A DNA stretch of 21,084 nucleotides from Nemertoderma westbladi (taxonomy: Eukaryota > Xenacoelomorpha > Nemertodermatida > Nemertodermatidae): assembly GCA_032718475.1 (NCBI GenBank), contig JAUCBJ010002576.1, positions 1-21,084 of the forward strand, in the 5' to 3' direction. The notes under the pieces are model-generated. The model was not told where the DNA came from and did no database searches. It was given only the letters and a program-made list of their open reading frames with translations. The translations under genes were made by a program, and so were the position numbers. This document shows, piece by piece, positions 9,144 through 17,925 of this stretch. How positions within the stretch are numbered: the stretch's first letter is position 1; the number at the start of each line of letters is the position of its first letter.

Positions 9144-10205
9144 TCAGAGATGGGATGGATGGGTTTGGATTCTAATGTTGTCTACCGCTGAGTCATTTAA
9201 AAAGGAAGCTAACTGCTTATCCAAGGTTTGAACAATCGAAACCGAATACCCAGACTTGAGGATGGGGCACTCTAGAATAGTGGAATGTAGGTTTTTGACG
9301 CACAAATCCTTGAATATGGCGAAACTCTTTCGGTTTAGGTCCTCAAAAGTGGACAAACGCTTATTGACCTGACCTGTCCCTTCAGAGCAGGGTCACAGAA
9401 CTGGCTGTCGATGCCGAAGAAGGGGAATAAGAACCTTCAATAACATTCAAAACTTTGGAATTTCCCTTTACGATTAACTTTAGCAAGCTGGGTGCCGAGA
9501 AGTAAGGGGTGGGACCTCAGAGTCCTACTACAAGTATCGGCTAACCAACCTGATCGGCAGAGTTCTCGTAAATCATGTAAATGGTGAGAGAAGGCTGAAG
9601 AGGGACACTAATGTTAGAATAAACGACATCAAGCTTGCCGGAGAGTTTAATAGGGTCATCTACGCCGATAGAGTTTCGAAGGGTGCTAAGGAACTCGGTA
9701 ACCAAATAGTTACGATTGACTGTGGAGGTCTCGGTGAAGGTGGGAGGGGGAGTCCACATGGATTCCTCGCGTTGCAGCAAGCTGCTGCGACCGATACCAA
9801 CCATAGAGGGTTGGAGAGGGCACGGCTCTTCCTCTTGGTAACGGGGAGCTATCTGTTCCTCCATGACGAGGTCTCGGAAATACAGATACATGGCTTCGGA
9901 GAAGCTGGGGTCAGTCGGAGATAGCATCATGGGTTTCACCATAGGCAACATTGGGCTGGGGGAAAACACAGGGACGCGGATCATGGGTTTACGCACCCTC
10001 TGCAAATTATGTAACTGTTTCTCATCAACGTTAAATCGATTCTCCTCAAACCCACCGTACGTATACTTGACGAAGCTATGGCAGGAGCATCATCGACGGG
10101 GGTGATTCGTAGGTGTAGTGGAGACCTGTTGGTTGGGATGTGGGCATTGACCGCACAAGTACCAGAGCCGGAAGTCAGTTTTGTTTGGGGGTGGAGACTG
10201 TACAC
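9144..10205 (-). pseudogene. Upstream part of gag-like remnant, frameshifted
   Basis: Several minus-strand open stretches in different frames appear to form the N-terminal part of the zinc-knuckle protein. The stretch 9541-10089 has KYTYGGFEENRFNVDEKQ, then a proline/methionine-rich run, then EAMYLYFRDLVMEEQIAP and EEEPCPLQP. It is followed in the same frame by stops at 9538 and nearby. The stretch 9144-9370 in another frame has RLSTFEDLNRKSFAIFKDL and SVSIVQTLDKQLASFLND. At the upstream end, about 9981-10205, another frame reads TPVDDAPAIAS. I see no integrase HHCC or DDE motifs, although a BEL/Pao integrase would be expected here. The protein family is not recognised; assignment to the zinc-knuckle ORF is by adjacency and strand. 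Confidence 0.4.
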
Positions 10206-10278
10206 CTGACACTGTATTCCTCCATGTCGTAGAAGGCATCAGGGATGACCGTGAGTGGGCGACCCTCGGTGAGATACA

Positions 10279-11773
10279 TCATGGTGTGATAGAGTCCGGA
10301 GAGTTTATCAGGTTGTCGGGGGTTGCACCACGTGAAGGTGTGTCTGCGGTGTTTTGCAGTCTGGGAATGTACCTCAATTGTTCTAATTTAGTGCGGTTGA
10401 GTATCATGGATACTTGGTTTGTGATGTATACACTAAAACCACAAATGGTGTTAGTTAAGCTGCTTTCGTCCATAAAACTGTCCTGGAAATTATGAAGTCA
10501 GTATCGTCAAGGATATTTTTAGAGACAATCGTCGCAAATAATGCGGCCTTTAGTTCGGCCCTTGGGACAGTCAAGTCCTTGCTCTTAATCAGAGATTTGG
10601 ACACGACAAGGGACACCCGAGTGTCTTGGGGTGTTGTAGCTCTATAGTAAGCTATGATGCCAATACCCTTGTCACTTGCATCGCCAAACACATGTAGTTG
10701 GTACGTGTGTGCTGGCAGAGCATTGGGGAAGTATGCTCGGGGTACCTGAAAGTTTTCAATATCAGGTAAGGCATTTTCCCACCTCGACCAGTTAATTAAT
10801 AAATCTCCTGCCAGGGGTTCATCCCATGTAAGATTCTGGTCCCACATGGTTTTTACTATCTGGCTAGCTTCCAGAATTACAGGACTTATAAAACCTATAG
10901 GGTCGAACAATGTACTTAATATGCTAAGACAAATACGCTTAGCTCCTGGACGCCTAACCTGGACCATTAAAAAACATTTCGTCCAGTTGCGTATCCCATC
11001 TATGACCGAGGGTTTTAGTTGCCGGTAGATTGTCTTTGCTTAGGTCTAAGTCGTGGCTGCCCGTTTCCTTATCGGGTATAGTTCACAGGAATTCCCGGGA
11101 GTTGCTGATGAACTTGGTTAAGCGGAAGCCACCTTTCTTCAAGCAGTTGACTGTTCCCTTTGCGATGGACACGGCTTATTGTACGGTAGGGACTGAGTGT
11201 AAGTTGTCATCCATGTAAATATTACGTTTAATGTTGTTGATGGCTTCAGACTCATATAGGTGTTTGTTGTCATCTGCAGTGCGGGACACAATATGGCAGG
11301 TGTTGTAAGGGCTGTAAGTACTCTTTGGGTGGTTTAGTGACATCTCCTCCAGGCCACCAGAGGAGATGCAAACTATCCTGATCCTCCTGGGTGACTTTAA
11401 CCTACAGGAACATCCCTTCGATATCTGAGGCAAAGGCGACATCAAATTGCCGTAATCGAATTAATATCCCTGGAAGTGAGCGCAATAAGTTAGGGCCGAC
11501 CATTAGTTGATAGTTTAACAATTGTCCCTTATACAAGGCTGATCCATCAAAAACCACTCTGACTTTGTCTGTTTTATCAGGCCGTTTTGCATAATGGTGA
11601 GTTATGTAATAAGTGCGATCGGTTTGGGGATTATCAGGTAGCACCTCTATAGCGTATCCTTCACTAATAGTCTTAGTCATTTGTTCGTCATACATCCTAT
11701 GGGCATTAGAATCACTGGTTAAACATCTCTTTAGTTGGCTAAGGCATTTCTCAGCCAGGACGCGGTTATTCAA
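10279..11773 (-). pseudogene. Degenerate BEL/Pao pol: reverse transcriptase and RNase H
   Basis: In minus-strand order, 11773-11402 reads AEKCLSQLKRCLTSDSNAHR, KVRVVFDGSALYKG and FASDIEGMF, the start of a BEL/Pao RT with its first catalytic Asp. After a stop and a frame change with loss of residues come RTADDNKHLYESEAINNIKR and IYMDDNL (YXDD motif, about 11190-11290). Next are AVSIAKGTVN, KKGGFRLTKFISNSREFL and TLGHRWDT with stops near 11178 and 11083. A further frameshift near 10967 leads to KRICLSILSTLFDPIGFISP and LHVFGDASDKGIG (RNase H; 10455-10967). Finally 10473-10279 has RTKLEQLRYIPRLQNTADTP. At least four frame changes or stops are present, so it is non-functional. Sequence upstream of RT (gag, protease) is absent at the LINE junction. 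Confidence 0.9.
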
Positions 11774-12365
11774 TTAATTAAATAATTATTATGCCTCCTT
11801 TTATTATCAACGATTTATTGTAACAATAATAATTCATTAGAAATAATTATTACAACGCACCCAAATAAATAACATGGAATTAAATTAATTAATTCAGTCC
11901 ACAAGTTAATTACCGGTAAGTAATAAGTCCAGGTCAGGTCAGGTCCCCAGATCCTGCTACCACTATGACAGTAATGTGGTTCTACCTGTAGCTGTCAGCC
12001 CAGTAGGGCAGGCCCGATAAGCATAGCCTATTCATTATTTAGTTGATCAAGAGTGGGTTGGTTTAGCCCCGTCAACTAAATAAGTCATTGAGGGCTATAG
12101 CGCCTTGGGCACCATTGAAGGCAAAGGCTTGATACGCATCTGCATTAGAGATGATACACGCCCTACCCTGTCTATACTGGATGCTCCTCTACCAGTGTTA
12201 GGTAACCTAACCCAGGAGGCACACTTGGTTCAGGGTGTAACAAATGGACCCCTACAGTCGGCAGCAGGGCTGTAGCCATGGATAGGCGGAAGGTAATCAA
12301 CCAACGACTAGACATGCTGACAAGGTCGGCGGAAGGTAATCAACCAACGGCGACCTACTGCGAAG
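11774..12365 (+). other. AT-rich junction and 5' UTR of the plus-strand LINE
   Basis: 11774-11930 is very AT-rich and joins the broken BEL/Pao RT to the LINE. From about 11935 (CAGGTCAGGTCAGGTCCCC) the composition becomes balanced and looks like LINE 5' UTR. A 22-bp direct repeat, GGCGGAAGGTAATCAACCAA plus CG, occurs at 12285-12306 and 12328-12349. A 78-codon frame from ATG 12278 overlaps the repeats and may be part of an original N-terminus now out of frame with the endonuclease. The exact LINE 5' end is not defined. Confidence 0.5.
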
Positions 12366-13712
12366 ATGCTTGTAGGAGTTGCGACCACAAGCGGATTACT
12401 TCCGCAACTGAAAGATATGAGTATGAGAACCCTCCAGGAGAAATACCGGCTCGGTCGTCGCCCGGGTCAACAAGGACCGCATCCCTCAGTGGTACACCAG
12501 ACCGGGGTCGATAAATTGGCTACTGGAACAGAAGACAGAGAAGAAAGAAGAACCAACCTGTTGAAATGTAAAAAGACACTAAAGATTGCTACAATAAACG
12601 CACGCACGCTGAAAACACATACCAAACAGGGTGACATGGTCGCTCTGGCAATGGAATATAACATCGACATCACCTGCATCCAAGAACATCGGATTTGTCA
12701 TGAAGACACTGCCATGAAGTACAATGACATTCGAAATGGATGGACGTCAGTAACAAGCTCAGCAGTAAGAAACTCAGCCAATGCATCAATTGGTGGAGTA
12801 GGAATTCTGCTAAGCCCATTTGAACTTAAGACCCTAAACAACATCAAATCTATAAATTCCAGGGTTATGATCGCAACATTTGATGGGAATCCCAAGGCAA
12901 CAGTTGTATGTTGCTACAGTCCAACCAATGCCTCAGAGCCAGAACAAGCAGTCAAGTTTTATGAAGAACTGACTGGACTTATAAAGGACATTCCGAAACA
13001 CAATGTTAAAGTCATTGCTGGTGACCTGAATGTGCAAATTGGCCCAGAAGACATCAAGGGTTATACCTATAACACCAGTTCTAACAGAAATGGGTACTTA
13101 CTTTTAGACCTAATGGAAGAATCTGAATTGATACCAACAAACAACACATTCGAAAAGAGTAAGGGGAAGCTATGGACCTTTCAATACCCTAATGGAACCA
13201 AAGCACAACTGGATTACATCCTTATAAACAAAAAGTGGAGAAACAGCATGATCAACTGCGAGGCATACAGCTCGTTCAACCTAATTGGTTCGGACCACAG
13301 AATTGTGACTGCAGAGATCAGACTCAGTTTGAGAGCCAGCAAACCCACGAGCAAGCAAATCAAATATGACTGGGAGAAACTCAGAACTGACAATGCTGTA
13401 AAGGATGCTTATACAGTAGAAGTTCAAAACCGCTTTGAAGCACTTCAGTCAATGTATGAAGACCAATCCACCAATTCAATATACCAGAATATAATAACAA
13501 CCCACAAGAAATCAGCTAAGAGGCATATCCCCCAGAAACCCAAACGAAAACAGTATGTGCCATGGCAAAACTCTGAGGTTACTTGTAAGAGAGAAGATCT
13601 TAAGATAGCCTACAAAGTTAAAACCGAACAACCAACAACCGAAAACATTAACAAGGTTGAGAAAGCTAAGGACGATCTTAAATTGGCCTACAACATCAGC
13701 CAGGAAAAGTAA
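12366..13712 (+). CDS. LINE endonuclease domain ORF (APE type), 448 aa
   Basis: This encodes an apurinic-like endonuclease that nicks target DNA for target-primed reverse transcription. Counting from ATG 12366, the domain spans about residues 70-325. Visible catalytic or structural residues are N78 (ATINARTL), E107 (IQEHR), Y184 (CCYSPTN), D220 and N222 (IAGDLNVQ), LDYILI at 282-287, and D310/H311 (GSDHRIV). All expected active-site residues are present. Residues 330-448 form a lysine-rich linker. The frame stops at TAA 13710-13712, just before sequence that continues the linker in another frame, so this is the front part of one polyprotein now cut by a frameshift. The annotated start is tentative, since an ATG at 12278 in another frame may belong to the original N-terminus. 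Confidence 0.9.
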   Translation: MLVGVATTSGLLPQLKDMSMRTLQEKYRLGRRPGQQGPHPSVVHQTGVDKLATGTEDREERRTNLLKCKKTLKIATINARTLKTHTKQGDMVALAMEYNIDITCIQEHRICHEDTAMKYNDIRNGWTSVTSSAVRNSANASIGGVGILLSPFELKTLNNIKSINSRVMIATFDGNPKATVVCCYSPTNASEPEQAVKFYEELTGLIKDIPKHNVKVIAGDLNVQIGPEDIKGYTYNTSSNRNGYLLLDLMEESELIPTNNTFEKSKGKLWTFQYPNGTKAQLDYILINKKWRNSMINCEAYSSFNLIGSDHRIVTAEIRLSLRASKPTSKQIKYDWEKLRTDNAVKDAYTVEVQNRFEALQSMYEDQSTNSIYQNIITTHKKSAKRHIPQKPKRKQYVPWQNSEVTCKREDLKIAYKVKTEQPTTENINKVEKAKDDLKLAYNISQEK

Positions 13713-13773
13713 ATAAAATAAAACTGAAGCAATTACAACTGCTCACATACAGCAACAATCAAGACTTACCTAG
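13713..13773 (+). pseudogene. Broken endonuclease-RT linker (frameshift plus nonsense)
   Basis: Linker similarity passes from the endonuclease frame to the RT frame in this gap. In the RT frame it reads EAITTAHIQQQSRLT, then TAG at 13771, then QTVNEVSGRKS. Another stop, TAA at 13714, lies in the RT frame, where the endonuclease frame has just ended. A small indel near 13705-13730 and a Trp-to-stop change at 13771 would explain it; both are inferences. Confidence 0.7.
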
Positions 13774-15429
13774 CAAACTGTAAATGAGGTATCTGGTCGG
13801 AAAAGTTGTGCAAAGGGGCGCCTCAAAGCCGATAGTCCTGAAGAACATGTTGGGAAGTGGAAAAATCACTTCAGTAACTTACTTGGGCAGCCACCAAACA
13901 TCAAGGTCAGCCCTACAAGGAAAATATATGACAAGACACTACCTATAGAAATAGGGGACTTCACACCTGCCGCACTCCAAAGAAGCATTAAAAACATGTC
14001 CAATAATAAAGCGAGTGGATTAGATGAAATCCCAGCAGAGGTATGGAAAACTGGAGTGCTAAACAGACCATTATTGAATGTTTGCAACCGGATGTTAAAA
14101 GGGGAAAAGCCACCACCAATTTGGACTAAAGGTCAACTAATGCCTCTCCCCAAGAAAGGAGACCTCGGCATACCAACAAACTATCGTGGGATCTGTCTGC
14201 TTGTTGTAGCTGCCAAAATATACAATAAATTGATTCTATATAGGATTATGCCTCACATAGAGAAACTACTGCGTAAGAGCCAAAACGGATTTCGACCAAG
14301 TAGATCAACAATAGCTCAGATACTTGCACTACGGAGACTGATTGAAGGAATTAAGTCAAAGAATCTCCCCGCAGTCATGACTTTTATGGACTTCAAGAAG
14401 GCATTCGACTCCATCCATAGAGGTAAAATGCTTGAAATCGTAAGAGCTTATGGAATACCAGAAGTAATTGTTGCAGGCATTGGATTGTTATATTGTGACA
14501 CAGAAGCGCAGGTACTCTCACCAGATGGTGAAACTGAGTTTTTCTCAATCCTGGCTGGCGTACTGCAAGGTGACACATTAGCACCATTACTATTTGTAAT
14601 TATGCTGGATTACGCAATGAGGACGGCCACAAAGGGTGAAGATCTGGGATTCACACTTCAAGAACGCAAAAGTAGTAGATATCCGGCAACCACAGTCACA
14701 GACATCGACTTTGCGGATGACATCGCCCTGCTCTCTAATACGCTAGCAGATGCACAGCTTCTACTAAATAAAGTGGAGAGGGCTGCTACGGAGGTTGGAT
14801 TGCATATAAATGCTAAAAAGACCGAATTCATGAGCTTTAATGTAGATGGAAACTTGACAACCATTGATAATAATCAACTAAGGAAGGTCGATGACTTCCA
14901 GTACTGGATAGAGAGTAGCAAAAAGGACATAGAAGTTAGGAAAGCAAAGGCTTGGGTAGCTCTATCAAAAATGGATACCATCTGGAAATCAGATCTCTCC
15001 AGGCACCTGAAGACTAAGTTCTTTCGAGCCACAGTGGAAAGTGTATTTTTATACGGGGGTGAGACCTGGACACTGACTAAATCACTTGAACAACGAATTG
15101 ATGGTTGCTACACAATACTACTAAGGGCAACCCTAAACATCAGCTGGAGACAACACATGACAAACGCTGAGCTTTATGGTACAATACCACCTGTATCAAC
15201 CACCCTCCGTGAATGCAGATTAAGATTCAGTGGGCACTGCTGGCGAAGTAAAGACGAGGTCATACCAGATCTACTTCTCTGGCAACCAACTCATGGAAAG
15301 CATAGTCGTGGACGACCGGCCATAACATATATAGATCAACTTGAAAGGGATACTGAACTTGGGAGAAACGAAATTGCGACAATTATGGAGAATCGGGAAG
15401 CTTGGAAGGATCTCATTTCCACTATCTGA
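13774..15429 (+). CDS. LINE reverse transcriptase ORF, catalytic motifs intact
   Basis: The frame is open from just after TAG 13771-13773 to TGA 15427-15429; the first ATG is 13996 (477 aa), but coding similarity starts earlier (TVNEVSGRKS, HVGKWKNHFSNLL). Numbered from that ATG: NNKASGLDEIPAEVW 3-17, NYRGICLL 62-69, QNGFRPSRST 96-105, FMDFKKAFDS 130-139 (catalytic D132), GVLQGDTLAPLLF 188-200 and FADDIALLS 239-247 (D241, D242). These are followed by the thumb and the ETWTL and GHCWRSKDEV blocks. It copies element RNA at nicked DNA. Defects are the TAG at 13771 and a frameshift relative to the endonuclease. A short in-frame gap at FQYWIESS (302-309), where relatives have about three more residues, is also likely. 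It belongs with the endonuclease as one original ORF. Confidence 0.9.
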   Translation, partial: QTVNEVSGRKSCAKGRLKADSPEEHVGKWKNHFSNLLGQPPNIKVSPTRKIYDKTLPIEIGDFTPAALQRSIKNMSNNKASGLDEIPAEVWKTGVLNRPLLNVCNRMLKGEKPPPIWTKGQLMPLPKKGDLGIPTNYRGICLLVVAAKIYNKLILYRIMPHIEKLLRKSQNGFRPSRSTIAQILALRRLIEGIKSKNLPAVMTFMDFKKAFDSIHRGKMLEIVRAYGIPEVIVAGIGLLYCDTEAQVLSPDGETEFFSILAGVLQGDTLAPLLFVIMLDYAMRTATKGEDLGFTLQERKSSRYPATTVTDIDFADDIALLSNTLADAQLLLNKVERAATEVGLHINAKKTEFMSFNVDGNLTTIDNNQLRKVDDFQYWIESSKKDIEVRKAKAWVALSKMDTIWKSDLSRHLKTKFFRATVESVFLYGGETWTLTKSLEQRIDGCYTILLRATLNISWRQHMTNAELYGTIPPVSTTLRECRLRFSGHCWRSKDEVIPDLLLWQPTHGKHSRGRPAITYIDQLERDTELGRNEIATIMENREAWKDLISTI

Positions 15430-15545
15430 GTTCGCTCGACCTAGTAGTTGTAAGTAATAAGTATACAACCGATAATTTATCAACTTTATTAACTCAAATT
15501 ATGATTAATCAAATAGTTAATCAAATGGTTAATCAAATTATTAAC

Positions 15546-15786
15546 AACAAGAGAAGGTGGTATAAGCAAGGCAGTTAACTACCACTATAGAATGTATGCA
15601 GTAAGCGACCTTCCCATGTAACACGCCCAATCAACAGGATGGGTGAGGGCTAGCAAGCTAGGACAATGTTTCCTATGGGGTAGCACAGCCTACCTATTAG
15701 CAGCAACCAACTGAGCAGGGAGTGTAAGCCTAGGCTGTAGTCAATGGTTACACAGAGGTAGGACAGTCATGTGACACAATATTGCT
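15546..15786. other. Short non-coding stretch between LINE and right LTR
   Basis: This ~240-bp segment is balanced in composition and has no long frame. If the flanking element runs on the minus strand, this is its 5' leader just inside the LTR. I see no convincing primer-binding site (no TGG start complementary to a tRNA 3' end) and no gag sequence. It could instead be LINE 3' UTR. Confidence 0.4.
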
Positions 15787-16305
15787 TGCAGAGACGACAA
15801 ATCTGATGCAATTGTCCAGATTATCACTGATACTTAATTATAGTGACCCACCTGTTGTGGCGCGTATAAAACTTTCTTGATTCCGTAATATCGGCGATAT
15901 ATTAAGCAAAGATGACAGCAAATTGAGTTCAACGACAGAATATCAGTTATAATATACGTAAATAAAGTTCAATTATTAACAATGAATTTATAATGTGACC
16001 AAGACACAGACATTAACACAAAGGCATAAAGGCATGTTATAAATGCTAGTCATCAGAAATTTGACCAGCGGGTGAAGGCCTGCTGTGGGAGATGGACTCC
16101 GTTGCAGTAGGTAATGTACTGAGTGAGCAAAACATCCAACCAGCAGAGATTATATACCAGGTTAACATAATAGAATAATACGAGCCAATGAGTCATTACA
16201 AACCTCAGCGAACATCATATCACAGGTAGAATATGCATATAATGGCACTAGATGGCGTAAAAACCCTCAACAAAGAATTATTCAACAGGAATAGTCAATA
16301 TTACA
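15787..16305 (-). mobile_element. Right LTR-like repeat (5' LTR of minus-strand element)
   Basis: This is the second copy of the direct repeat, 519 bp, beginning TGCAGAG and ending AATATTACA, so it has TG...CA ends. Compared with the left copy it carries extra ACCCACCT near 15845 and an extra ~45-bp segment near 15980-16025 (AATGTGACCAAGACACAGAC). There are many substitutions elsewhere, so the pair is old or the left copy has suffered deletions. A 93-codon frame starting in it at 16233 is a chance frame and runs out of the repeat. Confidence 0.75.
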
Positions 16306-16714
16306 CCGTGACTAGCTTTATCAATAAAAAATGTTGTTTTGGACTAAAAATCAGTAAAATAAGTAATCTAAAGGCAGAATCCATGAATGCATCAACACAA
16401 AATTCAAGTCCAATTATACATAATTACAAATATTCACTATTATTTATCCAACATGTACGTTATAGCTTCCCGAATACAAATCCAAACCTTTTTTTTCTAC
16501 CACAAATTAAGTAAATCATCCCTACTAATTAACAAAACCGTTTAACAATTTTTTCATAAAAAAAAATTCTGCAACAGTTTTCATAAAAGTACCAAATTTA
16601 GAGGTTCTCTTTCAAAAACTAAGTTCTCCATACCTGCAATTAATTAATTCACCTTTTTAACTTTGACCTCGTTATATCATCAACATTATGACTATTTGCC
16701 TTAAATGCTTACAG
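16306..16714 (+). other. AT-rich intron sequence
   Basis: No gene is seen. The stretch ends in a plausible splice acceptor (ATTTGCC...TGCTTACAG, AG at 16713-16714), so it is read as the 3' part of a host intron that also contains the upstream transposons, if the host gene continues to the left. Confidence 0.5.
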
Positions 16715-17016
16715 GAAAGAAAATGGAGTGGAAATCAATGCTCTATGTTGTAAGAAAGGCGACTATTTTCTAAGATGCCAAATAAAGAAATCTGAACCAA
16801 GTTCAAGTGATTACAATGCTAAAGCTAAGGCGACTTGTCCCGCTAACTACTTTGCTACTGGTTGCGGGTATATGCCTAACCCCTATCCTGGGTTTGTTAA
16901 CACGACTGGTGGTTCAGACGTTGGCAATGGAGGATTGGAGTGGAGTATTAAATTTGGTGCCTTGGATCCAGGTAGTGAATGGGAAAATATGAAGGCCAAT
17001 GGAGCCTACATTGACA
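16715..17016 (+). CDS. Internal exon, PCSK9 C-terminal-like Cys-rich module
   Basis: This is a 302-nt exon with acceptor TTACAG/G at 16713-16715 and donor GTAAGT at 17017-17022. The frame starts one base in (codon at 16716) and ends one base into a split codon, so the intron phases are 2 and 1. It encodes about 100 residues. Key features are VEINALCC, YFLRC, KATCPANYFATGCG and, at the end, NGAYID. The CC...C...C(P)xxxxxTGC pattern followed by GAY resembles modules of the Cys/His-rich C-terminal domain of PCSK9, a secreted convertase-family protein. Here it is probably one module of an extracellular protein. This similarity is from memory and moderate. The rest of the gene is not visible in this window. 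Confidence 0.6.
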
Positions 17017-17163
17017 GTAAGTATTTTTTATTAGAGATACACCGCCACACTGAACATTACAATTTATTATTATTCAATATTAAAAATTAAATTAAATAAG
17101 ATGAGTTTAAATGAAACAATAAATTAAAAGTTTATCTTAAGTTGTACAACGGGGACATTCTAA
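17017..17163. other. AT-rich intron start after donor site
   Basis: Sequence following the GTAAGT donor is AT-rich with no frame beyond short read-through from the exon. Confidence 0.4.
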
Positions 17164-17364
17164 CGACACTACCCCTCACGAGCCAATGACGGAAAAACAC
17201 ACGAAGACATACTCCTAGCTAGGCACATATACGGTTGTGGTTTAGAAAATCTACGCACCGCAAACATAAAACAATTCACAAACATACCCGAACTACTAGC
17301 GACGGAAGCTAACCTAATCTATACATACAACCCCCCACTTAACGTAGCAAGACCAGCTATCTAA
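17164..17364 (+). pseudogene. Short open frame, possible GIY-YIG-like C-terminal tail
   Basis: Sixty-six codons are open between stops at 17161-17163 and 17362-17364, with no ATG at the start. The composition (many ACA, ATA, CTA, AAC codons, few T runs) differs from the AT-rich flanks and looks coding. The end (ELLATEANLIYTYNPPLN) has the E..LI....P.LN pattern seen at the end of GIY-YIG nuclease domains such as those of Penelope-like elements. There is no GIY or YIG in the frame. It may be a transposon remnant or chance. Confidence 0.25.
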
Positions 17365-17674
17365 ATCCACTGTTTTATATAATACACCCTATATTCTATA
17401 TCTTACATACTCTCCCAAGGCTCTATGATAAATTGCATATTAACTAACCCTAATAAAATTATTAATGTGGATAATCGTGTATTCGTTTTAATCGTGTTAA
17501 TCCTTTAATTCGTGTATATTACTGTAATATACAGAAATACTAATACTGTAGCTACTGTTTTATGGTTGAATGTTTTTGAATTTAGTGCAATGATACCCCC
17601 AACTTAGAGTATTATATAATAACTATTATAGTGTTATAGTAGCATTATATAGTATTATATAATGTACACAAGAT
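17365..17674. other. AT-rich stretch, nothing recognised
   Basis: It contains repeated TAGTATTATATAAT-like words at about 17608 and 17660 flanking other TATA-rich sequence. No gene is seen. Confidence 0.4.
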
Positions 17675-17682
17675 TCGTATGT
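17675..17682. repeat. Left 8-bp target-site duplication
   Basis: TCGTATGT lies immediately before the CAGG terminus. The matching GCGTATGT at 20480-20487 differs only in the first base. Eight-base duplications are characteristic of hAT insertions. Confidence 0.65.
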
Positions 17683-17925
17683 CAGGCGCGGATCCACAAT
17701 AGGGGCGCGTGGCGCCGCACACCATAGATTTTTTGAGAAAGAAAATAAAAAGAGTAAAATTTATAAAAAAATTTATAAAAATAATTTTTTTTTTAGATTT
17801 ACTATTAATTGATAGTTACGATAAAACCCAAGCGGAATCCACATTCACAACTTCCATCTCCATACCATCATCCACAATATAAAATTGCTGTAAACCTTCC
17901 CAAGGGCGCGGCGCTCCATGTAGGC

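Larger units (their letters stand above)
11935..15545 (+). mobile_element. Nearly full-length RTE/BovB-type non-LTR retrotransposon
   Basis: The order is 5' UTR, APE endonuclease, linker, reverse transcriptase, then a short 3' UTR ending in 12-bp repeats (TTAATCAAAT at 15505, 15517 and 15529). Such simple-repeat tails, rather than poly-A, are usual for RTE elements. The element lies between a minus-strand BEL/Pao pol and the right LTR-like repeat, in the opposite orientation, so it probably inserted into that element. Assignment to RTE rests on the endonuclease-RT architecture and the compact C-terminus ending in a GRP..TYIDQL-like block. Clade-level placement is from memory of the family. 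Confidence 0.75.

Noticed and set aside
8600-10200. BEL/Pao integrase
   Set aside because: No HHCC zinc domain or DDE catalytic pattern could be read in any minus-strand frame; the zinc motifs are CCHC knuckles.
15546-15786. Primer-binding site and gag leader of the LTR element
   Set aside because: No TGG-starting stretch complementary to a tRNA 3' end follows the LTR, and no gag-like frame is present.
16233-16514. Plus-strand 93-residue frame
   Set aside because: It begins inside the LTR-like repeat and runs into AT-rich intron; the composition is low-complexity N, K, S, I.
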